Of a DNA stretch of 33,045 nucleotides, positions 1 through 9,080 are shown one piece after another. Both the position numbers and the translations under genes were made by a program. The notes below the pieces were generated by a model. The model saw nothing but the letters and a program-made list of their open reading frames with translations. It did no database searches and had not been told where the DNA came from. Each line of letters begins with the position of its first letter. Positions within the stretch are counted from its first letter, which is position 1. Origin of the DNA: Candidatus Moraniibacteriota bacterium. Lineage in GTDB: Bacteria > Patescibacteriota > Minisyncoccia > JAHIHE01 > JAGLIN01. The DNA is taken from the NCBI GenBank assembly GCA_030638895.1, contig DAOWDS010000056.1, forward strand, positions 1 through 33,045, written 5' to 3'.

Positions 1-88
1 AAGAAAACCAGCTAAGAAAAAAGTTGTAAAGAAAAAAGTTGCAAGAAAACCAGCTAAGAAAAAAGTTGTAAGAAAAAAGAGAAAATAA
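1..88 (+). CDS. C-terminal end of a Lys/Ala-rich histone-like protein (5' truncated by window)
   Basis: Frame 2 is open from the window edge to a TAA at 86-88. It encodes about 28 residues made almost only of Lys, Arg, Ala, Pro and Val, with the unit RKPAKKKVVKKK repeated about twice. Such tails are typical of bacterial histone H1-like or HU-tail proteins that bind DNA non-specifically. The globular part, if any, lies outside the window, so the family cannot be fixed; a ribosomal protein with a basic tail is the main alternative. The tail is followed directly by a long inverted repeat that probably ends the transcript. Confidence 0.6.
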   Translation, partial: RKPAKKKVVKKKVARKPAKKKVVRKKRK

Positions 89-97
89 CTATTTGCG

Positions 98-139
98 AAC
101 TTAAAACGCGGTATTATTACAAGAACCGCGTTTTAAGTT
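98..139. terminator. Long perfect inverted repeat, likely bidirectional terminator
   Basis: AACTTAAAACGCGGT (98-112) and its exact reverse complement (125-139) form a 15-bp stem with a 12-nt loop. It sits between the convergent ends of the histone-like gene (stop 86-88) and prmC (stop 147-149). There is no long T-tract, but the AAAA/TTTT parts of the stem serve both directions. Confidence 0.7.
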
Positions 140-146
140 GGCTAAT

Positions 147-1140
147 TTATTTAAATTCAGCTAAAATAAGCCTTTTATTGCCATTGATGTCGTTAATTAT
201 TTTCAAATTAATGGCATTTAATTTATTAGTTAATAATGATTTTATATTTATCATTTGATCTGGGTCAGCTTCAAGTAAGATGAAGCTGATTGAATTGTTT
301 CGGGTCTTAATATCCGATATTAGATTAATTAATTTTTTTATTAGACCAAGCCCGTCGTTACCTCCGATGAGAGCTTTTTTAGGTTCATAATTTTTAACGC
401 TATTTTTAAGATTTTTATATTCATCATTTTTTATGTAAGGAAGATTGGCTGTAAGTATAAATTGGCTTGAAAATAATTTTAGATTATTTTTTATAAAATT
501 TTCAAAATCATTTGCAATAAATTTAATATTTTTTTTTTAGTTTATATTTTTCCGCATTAATTTTTACAACATCAAGCGCTTTGGAAGAAATGTCATTTGC
601 GTAAGAGTTGCGGATAATTTTATTTTTTTTATTTTTTGCAAGTTCGTTTAAAATGCTAATTATAATACATCCTGAACCAGTTCCTATGTCTATTAAGTTT
701 AATTTATTTTCAGAATCCTTTTCTTTATTTATTATTTCTAAAACATTTTCTACCATAAGTTCAGTTTCTGGGCGCGGGATTAAGACATTTTTATTTATAT
801 AAAATTCATAACCAAAAAATTCTTTTTTGTTAATGATATATGCTACTGGTTTATGTTTTGTTCTTTGATTTATGAAATTATTAAATAAATTTTCTTCTGT
901 TTTGGTTAATTCATAATTATCATGAGCATATAGCCAACTTTTTTCATAAACACTATTGTCATTGAGAGGAGTCCAGTATGACGACGTGGCGATTTCGGAC
1001 TTTAGTTTATTGCTATTATTTATTTCTTGAATTCTATTTAACGCTTCTAATAACAAAACTTCCGCGTCAAGAGTGGCGGAAGAAATATTATACAATTTCA
1101 ATTTTGTTATTGAATTTTGAAGAATTTCTTTGATGTTCAT
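147..1140 (-). CDS. prmC: Peptide chain release factor N5-glutamine methyltransferase PrmC/HemK, frameshifted in a poly-A tract
   Basis: PrmC methylates the Gln of the GGQ motif in RF1/RF2 using S-adenosylmethionine. The N-terminal part shows WLYAHDNYEL, the linker IPRPETELMVE and the SAM motif DIGTGSGCI. The tracked ORF stops early at 523 (KLKKKY*). On the minus strand there is a run of ten A (plus 529-538). Removing one A gives LKKNIKFIANDF and then ANLPYIKNDEY, EPKKALIGG, DGLG and ILLEADPDQ, ending at TAA 147-149, which is a full PrmC C-terminus. So the gene is either a recent frameshift mutant, expressed by slippage, or carries a homopolymer sequencing error. The active-site motif reads NLPY instead of the usual NPPY. 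An extra segment around residues 40-68 (including SEIATSSYWTPLNDN) is encoded by a repeat-like insert. The gene starts 11 nt after atpC and is probably co-transcribed with it. Confidence 0.85.
957..998 (-). repeat. Repeat-like element inserted in frame inside prmC
   Basis: The plus strand reads TGTCATTGAGAGGAGTCC...ACGACGTGGCGATTTCGG, 42 nt, richer in GC than the surroundings. It resembles the short palindromic intergenic repeats of the form ATTGCCACGTCGT...ACTCCTCNCAATGACA known from Rickettsia-type and other genomes (resemblance recalled, not searched). It falls where PrmC proteins normally have a short loop before WLYAH, and is translated in frame as EIATSSYWTPLND. Confidence 0.5.
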
Positions 1141-1151
1141 GATGTTAAATT

Positions 1152-1580
1152 TTATCTCCTTCTTTTTCTGCGAGCAACCTTTATTCTTGCTAAAGATTTT
1201 TCGAGCATTGCCGTTGTGTCGGCGAAAACGACATCTGAAAGGCGGTCTTTTTCAGCAAGCAATTTTTTCGCTTTTTCTTTTGCTTCTCTTGCTTTTTCTT
1301 CGTCAATTTCACTAATTCTTTCAGCAATATCTGTCATCACAATAACACAATTTTTTTTCACTTCAATAAAACCATTATAAACTGCCATAAAAATTTCTTC
1401 TTTTCCATTACGAATCACAAGTTCGCCATGTTTCATAGTGCTTATAATTGGAATATGATTAGCAAGAACGGTTATTTCGCCGCTTTTTGTTGGAATCGTT
1501 ACTCCATCAGCTTCACCTTGATAGGCAACTTTTTCGGGAGTTATAACTCGGAGATTGATTTTATTTGTATGAGTTGACAT
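1152..1580 (-). CDS. atpC: F1Fo ATP synthase epsilon subunit
   Basis: 142 residues, normal for the family. The N-terminal beta-barrel is visible as LRVITPEKVAYQGEADGVTIP, SGEITVLANHIPIIS and GELVIRN. The C-terminal helical hairpin contains EKAREAKEKAKKLLAEKD. Epsilon forms part of the central stalk and can inhibit ATP hydrolysis. It is the last atp gene of the operon but is separated from atpD by 483 bp holding a divergent small gene, so it may depend on read-through. The start is ATG; no Shine-Dalgarno is visible, and the opposite-strand promoter at 1574-1602 overlaps its start codon. The C-terminus is unusually basic (RRKRRR). Confidence 0.95.
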   Translation of the reverse strand: MSTHTNKINLRVITPEKVAYQGEADGVTIPTKSGEITVLANHIPIISTMKHGELVIRNGKEEIFMAVYNGFIEVKKNCVIVMTDIAERISEIDEEKAREAKEKAKKLLAEKDRLSDVVFADTTAMLEKSLARIKVARRKRRR

Positions 1581-1602
1581 ATAGTTGATATTATGCTATT
1601 AT
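1574..1602 (+). promoter_or_regulatory. Sigma70-type promoter of the small gene inside the atp operon
   Basis: TTGACA (1574-1579), a 17-nt spacer, and TATTAT (1597-1602). The -35 box overlaps the atpC start codon on the other strand. The predicted leader contains the hairpin CCTAGA-TTT-TCTAGG before the SD. Confidence 0.75.
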
Positions 1603-1666
1603 GATTTGTTGTGTTTAATCCTAGATTTTCTAGGAAATCATGCAACTAATAGGAGGTTTGTAACTT

Positions 1667-1876
1667 ATGGCAAAAGTAGAAGAATTACCAGATAATGAAC
1701 AGAAAATTGTTTTTCAGTATATATTTGCTGAAACACAAAAGAAAAAAGATGTGCTGATTGAAAATTTCGATCAGGAGAAGAGATTACGGATTTTATCTGC
1801 AGCTAGTGATTACAATCTTAGACGTTACAACGAAGTTGAAGCATCAGATGAAGAAGATTATTGGAATAAATTCTAA
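1667..1876 (+). CDS. Small acidic protein of unknown function, divergent inside the atp operon
   Basis: 69 residues starting with ATG, preceded by a strong SD (AGGAGG at 1651-1656) and a consensus promoter at 1574-1602, so it is very likely real. The sequence is charged and helical-looking (DNEQKIVFQYIFAETQKKKD, then acidic EASDEEDYWNKF). There is no signal peptide, membrane segment, Cys motif or family that I recognise. It is transcribed against the atp genes from the atpD-atpC gap. A hairpin (ATCCAA-TCT-TTGGAT) and T-rich sequence follow the stop. The position suggests either a recent insertion into the operon or a regulator using antisense transcription; the sequence itself gives no function. 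Confidence 0.75.
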   Translation: MAKVEELPDNEQKIVFQYIFAETQKKKDVLIENFDQEKRLRILSAASDYNLRRYNEVEASDEEDYWNKF

Positions 1877-1887
1877 TGTATTAGATC

Positions 1888-1930
1888 ATCCAATCTTTGG
1901 ATAATCTTAATCTTCTTTTTCTTTTTTCCA
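1888..1930 (+). terminator. Hairpin plus T-rich tract after the small gene
   Basis: ATCCAA-TCT-TTGGAT (1888-1902) lies 11 nt after the stop, followed by TCTTCTTTTTCTTTTTT. A larger imperfect hairpin (CCAC/GTGG with flanking TTTTTT/AAAAAA arms, about 1918-1963) follows and could act on both strands. The rest of 1877-2063 holds no gene. Confidence 0.4.
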
Positions 1931-2063
1931 CCTCGTAATTAAAATTGTGGGATGAAAAAAGGAAGATTCAAATTCAAATTTCTCAAAGAGCAGTTTTTAT
2001 TCAAAGACTGTTTTTTGATTTCTCCCTCCTAACTTCCTCTTATCAGTGGAGGAATTATTTAAT

Positions 2064-3461
<1,398 letters not shown>

Positions 3462-3485
3462 TTAACATTTTAATAATATATTTGG

Positions 3486-3530
3486 AGTTCATGTTTCAGC
3501 CTGTAAAATTTACAAACTAAAATATGAACT
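3486..3530. repeat. Imperfect 14-bp inverted repeat between atpG and atpD
   Basis: AGTTCATGTTTCAG (3486-3499) pairs with CTAAAATATGAACT (3517-3530), 12 of 14 positions, with a 17-nt loop. It lies just upstream of atpD in the transcript, next to a second, perfect inverted repeat. Confidence 0.6.
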
Positions 3531-3564
3531 TTAAAATATCTTTTTAAAAATTGAGTTTTGAGTC

Positions 3565-3635
3565 GGAATTTATTCTTTAGTATTTCATAAATTCTTGTTC
3601 AAGTTAAACTTTTGAAATCCTAAAGAATAAATTCC
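3565..3635. repeat. Perfect 16-bp inverted repeat between atpG and atpD
   Basis: GGAATTTATTCTTTAG (3565-3580) and CTAAAGAATAAATTCC (3620-3635) are exact reverse complements separated by 39 nt. In the minus-strand mRNA it folds just after the atpG stop. It could be an mRNA-processing or stabilising hairpin, or the remnant of a small palindromic element. Confidence 0.75.
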
Positions 3636-3645
3636 TTTTAAAGTT

Positions 3646-4542
3646 TTATTCCTGCGCTGCGACTCCCGCCGAAATTTCACTTATTTCCTGAGTAATTTTT
3701 TGCTGTCTAATGTAGTTATATAATAATTTTAAATCATCAAGAATTTCAGCCGCGCTGTCTGTTGCGTTTTTCATAGCTACCATTCTCGCGCTATGTTCTG
3801 ATGCGTTTGACTCAAGCACTACATGATAGATTTGTGTTTCAACAAGATTGGGAAGCAGATTGCGTAAAACTTTTTCCGCAGATGGTTCAAATTTATAATC
3901 AACCCCATTATTTTTTTTGTACTCATTTTTTGCCATATCTTGGATTTCTTCAATAGTTTCTTCCAAACTTCTCCTAGTAATCGGTAAAAGTTTTTTAACC
4001 TTAATGTCTTGCTTGATGGTAGATATAAAATTATTGTAAACTGCAATTATTTTATCATATTTTTTGTCTAAAAATTCACTTATCAGAAGTTTTGAAATAG
4101 GAAGGGTCTCTCGAAGTTCAACCGTGTCTCCGATACCATTAAAAACAGCGGAAACCTCATTTCTTTTTTTGAAATAATTTTCAGCTTTTTTTCCAATAGC
4201 GATAATGGATATTTTTTTATCCTTGTTTAAATTGACAATTTTTTGAACTTCTCGCAAGACATTACTGTTGAATCCTCCGCAAAGCCCTTTGTCTGATGTT
4301 ACGGCAATAATGCATAAGTTCTTAACTTCTCTGTTTTCAAGTAAATAATGTTTTGTTGGTTCAACTGATTCACCCACGCTTTGTAAAATATTCAAAGCAG
4401 CTTCAGCATAAGGACGAGCCAAAAGAGCAGCTTGTTGGCTTTTTTTCATTTTTGAAGCAGCAACCATTTCCATCGCTTTTGTAATTTGCGATGTATTTTG
4501 TGTTGATTGAATTTGTCTTCTAATTTGTTGCGTTGAAAGCAT
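3646..4542 (-). CDS. atpG: F1Fo ATP synthase gamma subunit
   Basis: 298 residues. Family signatures are the N-terminal IRRQIQSTQNTSQITKAMEM coiled-coil, the central SDKGLCGGFN, and the C-terminal helix with ARMVAMKNATDSAAEILDDL. The subunit forms the rotating central shaft. It has an ATG start without an SD. The protein ends SAGVAAQE, slightly longer than the usual ITGA-type end. It sits 113 bp downstream of atpA; that gap contains a small hairpin (ATTCTAT-N9-ATAGAAT). Confidence 0.96.
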   Translation of the reverse strand: MLSTQQIRRQIQSTQNTSQITKAMEMVAASKMKKSQQAALLARPYAEAALNILQSVGESVEPTKHYLLENREVKNLCIIAVTSDKGLCGGFNSNVLREVQKIVNLNKDKKISIIAIGKKAENYFKKRNEVSAVFNGIGDTVELRETLPISKLLISEFLDKKYDKIIAVYNNFISTIKQDIKVKKLLPITRRSLEETIEEIQDMAKNEYKKNNGVDYKFEPSAEKVLRNLLPNLVETQIYHVVLESNASEHSARMVAMKNATDSAAEILDDLKLLYNYIRQQKITQEISEISAGVAAQE

Positions 4543-4655
4543 AAAACCATTTTAACATTTAAGTATGCTGACATATAAACAAGATGTAAAATTACAATAT
4601 ATGATTTTATAAGATTGTTGCGTGATTCTATCGTTGCGCCATAGAATGGCAGTCG

Positions 4656-6152
4656 CTAGGCTTGCTTTTCTTTAAATTCTTTAATGGCTTCTTTTAAATC
4701 TTTTTCAGTTTCATCTGATATTTTTCCTTCTTTTAAAATATCTTCAAGTATGTGATTGTTTTTATCTTTTAAGTAATCAAGCAAATCTCTTTCAAAATCC
4801 TTTATTTTTTCAACTTCAATATTATCTAAAAATCCATTGATAGTTGCAAAGATTATGGCAACTTGGTTTTCTGCTTCCATTGGGTCGTATTGGTCTTGTT
4901 TAAGAACCTCCGTTAGTCTTTTTCCTCTTTCAATTCGATCTTTGGTTTCCTTATCTAAGTCGCTTGAAAATTGCGCGAATGCCGCAAGTTCTCGAAATTG
5001 AGCAAGTTCAAGCCTGAGCTTTCCCGCAACTTTTTTCATTGCTTTTGTTTGCGCTGAAGATCCAACGCGAGAAACTGATATTCCTGGATTAATTGCAGGC
5101 CTGATTCCTTGATAGAATAAATCTGTTTCAAGAAAAATTTGTCCATCTGTAATTGAAATTACATTTGTGGGAATGTATGCGCTGACATCTCCAGCTTGAG
5201 TTTCAATAATTGGAAGAGCGGTAAGAGATCCTCCTCCATATTTTTTATCACGCTTCGCGGCTCTTTCAAGAAGCCTAGAATGTAAGTAGAAAATATCTCC
5301 AGGATAAGCCTCTCTTCCTGGCGGCCTTCTTAAAATTAAAGAAACTTGTCTATATGCCCAGGCATGTTTGCTTAAATCATCAAATACAATTAAAGCGTCT
5401 TTATTTTGATCCATAAAATATTCTCCGATCGCGCATCCAGCATATGGAGCTATATATGACATTGAAGCAGGCTCTGAAGCTCCAGCAAGAACTATGATCG
5501 TATGATTCATTGCTCCGCTTTCTGCAAGCTTTGCAACAATTTTTGCTATCTTAGATTCTTTTTGTCCGATTGCCACATATATACAAGTTACGCCCTTGCC
5601 TTTTTGATTAATAATGGCGTCAATTGCAATTGCGGTTTTTCCTGTTTGACGATCTCCGATAATAAGCTCTCTTTGGCCTCTTCCAATTGGAATCATAGAG
5701 TCAATTGCTTTGATTCCTGTTTCAAGCGGAGTGTTAACTGGTTTTCTTGTAATAACTCCGGGAGCAGTATTTTCAACAGGATAAAATTTATCAATTTTAA
5801 TTTCTCCTTTTCCATCAATAGGTTGTCCAAGAGCATTGACGACTCTGCCTATCATATTTTCTCCGACTGGAACTTCCATAATTCTTCCTGTACTTTTTAC
5901 GGTATCTCCTTCTTTGACTTTGAGATAATCTCCCAGAATCATTGCTCCAACACTATCTTCTTCAAGATTTAAGGCTACGCCAAAAATATCATTTGGAAAT
6001 TCAAGAAGTTCACAACTCATAGCTTCTGTTAATCCATTGAGCGTTGTAACTCCGTCAGCTATTTTGACAACTTTACCTATTTTTTCAACTTGAGTCTCAA
6101 GTTTAGTTTGAGCTATCTGCTGTTTTAAATTTTCTATAATATGACTATTCAT
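4656..6152 (-). CDS. atpA: F1Fo ATP synthase alpha subunit
   Basis: 498 residues, full length. The P-loop GDRQTGKT is near residue 170, [20 protein letters not shown] and [20 protein letters not shown] are intact, and the arginine-finger region is [19 protein letters not shown]. It provides the non-catalytic nucleotide sites of the hexamer. It follows atpH by 24 nt in the operon. The C-terminus is Lys/Glu-rich ([12 protein letters not shown]). The 156-aa plus-strand ORF over it is only a shadow. Confidence 0.97.
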   Translation of the reverse strand: MNSHIIENLKQQIAQTKLETQVEKIGKVVKIADGVTTLNGLTEAMSCELLEFPNDIFGVALNLEEDSVGAMILGDYLKVKEGDTVKSTGRIMEVPVGENMIGRVVNALGQPIDGKGEIKIDKFYPVENTAPGVITRKPVNTPLETGIKAIDSMIPIGRGQRELIIGDRQTGKTAIAIDAIINQKGKGVTCIYVAIGQKESKIAKIVAKLAESGAMNHTIIVLAGASEPASMSYIAPYAGCAIGEYFMDQNKDALIVFDDLSKHAWAYRQVSLILRRPPGREAYPGDIFYLHSRLLERAAKRDKKYGGGSLTALPIIETQAGDVSAYIPTNVISITDGQIFLETDLFYQGIRPAINPGISVSRVGSSAQTKAMKKVAGKLRLELAQFRELAAFAQFSSDLDKETKDRIERGKRLTEVLKQDQYDPMEAENQVAIIFATINGFLDNIEVEKIKDFERDLLDYLKDKNNHILEDILKEGKISDETEKDLKEAIKEFKEKQA

Positions 6153-6176
6153 TTGATTAAGTTTATGGATATAAAA

Positions 6177-6569
6177 TTAATTTTTTATTATATTTTTTTT
6201 AAGATTATTGAGCTTCTTTTTTACGCTCCCGTCTATCAGTAGATTATTATCTATTCTCAACACAATTCCGCCTATTAATGATTTATCAATTTTTTCTTCA
6301 ATTTCAATTTGCTTATTGAACTTTTGAATAATTTTATTCAAAAGTTCTGGATTTAGCTTATTTGCGCTAGAAACTTCTATCTTTGATATATTTTTTTGAT
6401 TTCTATAATATTTATAATATTGCTCAATGATTTTATCTATCAAAGAAAGATCATTATTCTTTTTGAGAATTGCTATAAAATGTTTTATTCTCCGTTCAGC
6501 TTGAACATTATCAATTTTTATTGTTGATTCATATAAGCTTATCGCGTATTGTTTAGGCGTAATTTGCAT
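6177..6569 (-). CDS. atpH: F1Fo ATP synthase delta subunit (short form)
   Basis: 130 residues, clearly shorter than the roughly 175 of most bacteria. The C-terminal domain is well conserved (LIGGIVLRIDNNLLIDGSVKKKLNNLKK), whereas the N-terminal helical bundle that binds the top of F1 looks trimmed. It joins the peripheral stalk (b) to alpha. Placement between atpF and atpA with spacings of 26 and 24 nt makes the assignment secure. No frameshift is visible, so the short form seems native. Confidence 0.92.
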   Translation of the reverse strand: MQITPKQYAISLYESTIKIDNVQAERRIKHFIAILKKNNDLSLIDKIIEQYYKYYRNQKNISKIEVSSANKLNPELLNKIIQKFNKQIEIEEKIDKSLIGGIVLRIDNNLLIDGSVKKKLNNLKKNIIKN

Positions 6570-6595
6570 ATAAATTATATTTCTAAATTATTAAA

Positions 6596-7090
6596 TTACA
6601 TCTTTGTTAAAACATCATTTACCGCTTCCCTTTCTTTATTTTCGTCAAAATTACTTCCGATAATTTTTTTAGCGATCTGAATAGATATGTCAGAAATTTC
6701 TGATTTTGCTTCTGCAATAGAAGATTCTTTTTCCGCTTGAATTTCTTGTTTCGCGCCGTCCACAATCTCTTTAGTCTTAGCTTTTGTTTTTTCAATCATT
6801 TCTTGTGATTTTTTTTCTGAAAGTTTATTAGCTTCTTTGATGATTTCTTGTGATTCTTGTTTTGCTTTTTTAATTTCAGCTAATTTTGTTTCTTCAGTGT
6901 TTTTCAATTCCTCTTCAATTTTTTTTGCTTGTTTCAGGCTTTTTTCAATTTTTTCAGTTCGATCATTGAGCATTTTGAGAATTGGCTTATAGCCAATTTT
7001 TTGAAGAATAATTAATAACAAAATAAAGTTGACCGCTTGAGCAATGAGCAGTTTAGGATCAAGACCTAATTTTTCAAATATTTCTGGCAT
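6596..7090 (-). CDS. atpF: F1Fo ATP synthase b subunit
   Basis: 164 residues. One N-terminal membrane helix (LLIAQAVNFILLLIILQKI, about 14-32) is followed by a long charged helix (RTEKIEKSLKQAKKIEEEL onward) that dimerises as the peripheral stalk. The N-terminus MPEIFEKLGLDPKLLIAQAV is a typical CPR/Gram-positive style. It lies upstream of atpH and 320 bp downstream of atpE; that gap contains AT-rich repeats and a hairpin. Confidence 0.95.
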   Translation of the reverse strand: MPEIFEKLGLDPKLLIAQAVNFILLLIILQKIGYKPILKMLNDRTEKIEKSLKQAKKIEEELKNTEETKLAEIKKAKQESQEIIKEANKLSEKKSQEMIEKTKAKTKEIVDGAKQEIQAEKESSIAEAKSEISDISIQIAKKIIGSNFDENKEREAVNDVLTKM

Positions 7091-7159
7091 AATAATCTAT
7101 ATTTAATAGTTAATTATTTGGTAAGTGTGAAAATTATTTTTTCTATACGCTAAATTTAT

Positions 7160-7330
7160 GGTTGGGCGTAATTTTCAATTCACAATTTTCAATCAATTCT
7201 CAATGACCAATTATCAAATAATAAAACAAATTCCAGAATTAAATTCAAAAGAATATTAAGTGATATTTCAAAAGTTTGAAAATTAAAAAATTGAAAATTT
7301 AATGAAAATTAAAAATTGGAAATTAACAAA
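7160..7330. repeat. AT-rich degenerate repeat tract between atpE and atpF
   Basis: The gap is filled with variants of AATTTTCAATT, CCAATTATCAAA and AAATTGAAAATT in both orientations (for example GAAAATTAAAAATTGGAAATT near 7302-7324). The same wording occurs translated inside wecG/tagA at 32264-32325. No gene lies in 7091-7410. Confidence 0.55.
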
Positions 7331-7366
7331 CATAAAATATGTAGATATAGCATTCAGCTTATTAGC

Positions 7367-7656
<290 letters not shown>

Positions 7657-7753
7657 TTAGTTATTTATTTATTATTTAAAGTGCTATTTTAAATGAAGTG
7701 AATAACATCCGTGATTATTAATGTTTCACTTTATTTAGAATGGCAAAAAGATT

Positions 7754-8512
7754 TTAATGTTCTTCGTGAGCCGTAACTGCTACTTTAAGGAATACTAAAG
7801 TAAGCATGGCAAATACTAACGCTTGGATAAATCCGACAAAAAGTTCAAGTCCAAAAAATGGCAGGGGAGCAACAAAAGGGGCGAGTGTCATAATTACAAC
7901 AAGTAGAACCTCTCCGGCAAAAACATTGCCAAAAAGTCTAAATGAAAAAGAAATCATTTTAGCAAGTTCGCCTATAAGTTCTAGAATTCCTACAAAAAAA
8001 GTTATAGGTGAGCTAAAGTTTATAAATTTCTTTCCATATTTAAAAACTCCAAGAGCAAGAATTCCAAAAATTTGGGCTGCCATAACAGAAATCATCGCAA
8101 GTGCAAGCGTTGTATTCAAGTCGCTGTTTGCGGATCTGAAAAATGAAACAAAAACAGCATGCTCTTCTCCGTGCACGCCTTTTATAGTTTCGTAAAAACC
8201 AATTGATCCAAAGCCAGGAAAAAGGCCTAGCCAATTGGATACAATAATAAAAATAAAGAGAGTCGCAATAATTGGGAAGAATTGATAGCTTTGTTTTTTA
8301 TTTCCAGTAACATCATTAACCATATTAAAAAGAGACTCTATAATCATTTCAAACAGATTTTGTAGCCCTCTCGGAACCTCATTCATTTTTTTTGTGGCAA
8401 AATAAATAATTATAACAAGAACCACGGTAGTTATGAGCGATGCTACGAGTGTATTGGTAACCGGAATTCCAAATATATGAGTTATAATTTCTGGTGTAAT
8501 TGAAACATGCAT
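7754..8512 (-). CDS. atpB: F1Fo ATP synthase a subunit
   Basis: Membrane subunit carrying the proton half-channels. It has about five or six hydrophobic helices; the essential Arg lies in MISFSFRLFGNVFAGEVLL, and the last helix is FVGFIQALVFAMLTLVFL. The tracked ORF begins with a TTG at 8566, but that codon overlaps the -10 box of the operon promoter, so it cannot be in the transcript. ATG 8512 (MHVSITPEIITHIFGIPVTN) gives 252 residues and a normal a-subunit N-terminus with a weak AAGAAGA upstream. First gene of the operon; no atpI is present upstream. Confidence 0.94.
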   Translation of the reverse strand: MHVSITPEIITHIFGIPVTNTLVASLITTVVLVIIIYFATKKMNEVPRGLQNLFEMIIESLFNMVNDVTGNKKQSYQFFPIIATLFIFIIVSNWLGLFPGFGSIGFYETIKGVHGEEHAVFVSFFRSANSDLNTTLALAMISVMAAQIFGILALGVFKYGKKFINFSSPITFFVGILELIGELAKMISFSFRLFGNVFAGEVLLVVIMTLAPFVAPLPFFGLELFVGFIQALVFAMLTLVFLKVAVTAHEEH

Positions 8513-8565
8513 TACTAATCTTCTTAAAATTAATATTAATTCACGAATTCTTCTATAACACGGCA

Positions 8566-8594
8566 ATCTTAAACGATATTCTCAAAAATGTCAA
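8566..8594 (-). promoter_or_regulatory. Promoter of the atp operon
   Basis: Minus strand: TTGACA (8594-8589), a 17-nt spacer, and TAAGAT (8571-8566). The predicted transcription start near 8559 leaves a leader of about 45 nt before ATG 8512. The -35 box lies in an 18-bp inverted repeat shared with the divergent promoter. Confidence 0.8.
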
Positions 8595-8678
8595 TAGTTT
8601 GAAAAATAGTTGTAAAAATAATGCTGGAAGTTTTATAGAAGCTTAATATTAGCAACTAAACAAACTATTGACATTTTT
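8584..8678. repeat. 18-bp perfect inverted repeat carrying both divergent -35 boxes
   Basis: AAAAATGTCAATAGTTTG (8584-8601) and CAAACTATTGACATTTTT (8661-8678) are exact reverse complements. Each contains TTGACA reading outward, one for the atp operon and one for the small zinc-ribbon gene. Confidence 0.8.
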
Positions 8679-8695
8679 TTAATTTGTGATACGCT
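8668..8695 (+). promoter_or_regulatory. Promoter of the small zinc-ribbon gene (extended -10)
   Basis: TTGACA (8668-8673), a 16-nt spacer, and TACGCT (8690-8695) preceded by TGA, an extended -10 arrangement that may compensate for the weak hexamer. Confidence 0.6.
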
Positions 8696-8729
8696 TAATT
8701 TATCTAAACGAATATGAAGGAGGATTTCA

Positions 8730-8960
8730 ATGTCTGAACTCTTGAAACAGAAAATAAAAGAATGTATACAAGCAGCAACAAAACAGTATGTAGAAGATCT
8801 TCATCTTGGTTATTTGGACGAAGAAGAAAGATTTTTTTGGAAGAACTGTAGAAAATGCACAAAGCTGGCAAAGAATACCCCAGCTCGCCATAGCATTATC
8901 TGCCAATCTTGCAGAAGAGCGGCTATGCATCCAGGAATCGTGCAGATGACTATCCTTTGA
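8730..8960 (+). CDS. Small zinc-ribbon protein of unknown function
   Basis: 76 residues with ATG and a strong SD (AAGGAGGA about 7 nt upstream). Two CxxC knuckles (CRKC at about 40-43 and CQSC at 58-61), 14 residues apart, make a zinc ribbon likely. The N-terminal half is a charged amphipathic helix (LLKQKIKECIQAATKQYVED). No family recognised. It has its own promoter and a strong terminator, so it is a stand-alone unit divergent from the atp operon. A DNA- or RNA-binding regulator is possible but not shown. Confidence 0.75.
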   Translation: MSELLKQKIKECIQAATKQYVEDLHLGYLDEEERFFWKNCRKCTKLAKNTPARHSIICQSCRRAAMHPGIVQMTIL

Positions 8961-8971
8961 TTATTTTTTTC

Positions 8972-9004
8972 AATCAGATAAGTAACGACTTGTCTGATTT
9001 TTAT
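8972..9004 (+). terminator. Rho-independent terminator of the zinc-ribbon gene
   Basis: AATCAGATAAG-TAACGA-CTTGTCTGATT, an 11-bp stem with one G-U pair, followed by TTTTT. Confidence 0.85.
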
Positions 9005-9015
9005 ATTTAACTTGG

Positions 9016-9044
9016 TTGACCTTGAGCTATTCGCGTTTTATAAT
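9016..9044 (+). promoter_or_regulatory. Promoter of the surface-protein gene
   Basis: TTGACC (9016-9021), a 17-nt spacer, and a perfect TATAAT (9039-9044). It overlaps the first codons of the tracked ORF and therefore rules out the TTG start at 9012. Confidence 0.75.
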
Positions 9045-9080
9045 ATAACTATAAGTATTATGCATATAATAATAAAAAAT

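Noticed and set aside
5502-5972. 156-aa plus-strand ORF
   Set aside because: It lies wholly antisense to the highly conserved atpA and has a Ser/Asn/Cys-rich shadow composition, with no SD or promoter.
7806-8195. 129-aa plus-strand ORF
   Set aside because: Antisense shadow of atpB; no start signals and low-complexity composition.
8513-8566. N-terminal extension of atpB from TTG 8566
   Set aside because: The codon overlaps the -10 box of the operon promoter and the extra residues are not a-subunit-like.
9012-9080. N-terminal extension of the surface protein from TTG 9012
   Set aside because: These codons overlap a consensus promoter; the transcript should start at about 9051.
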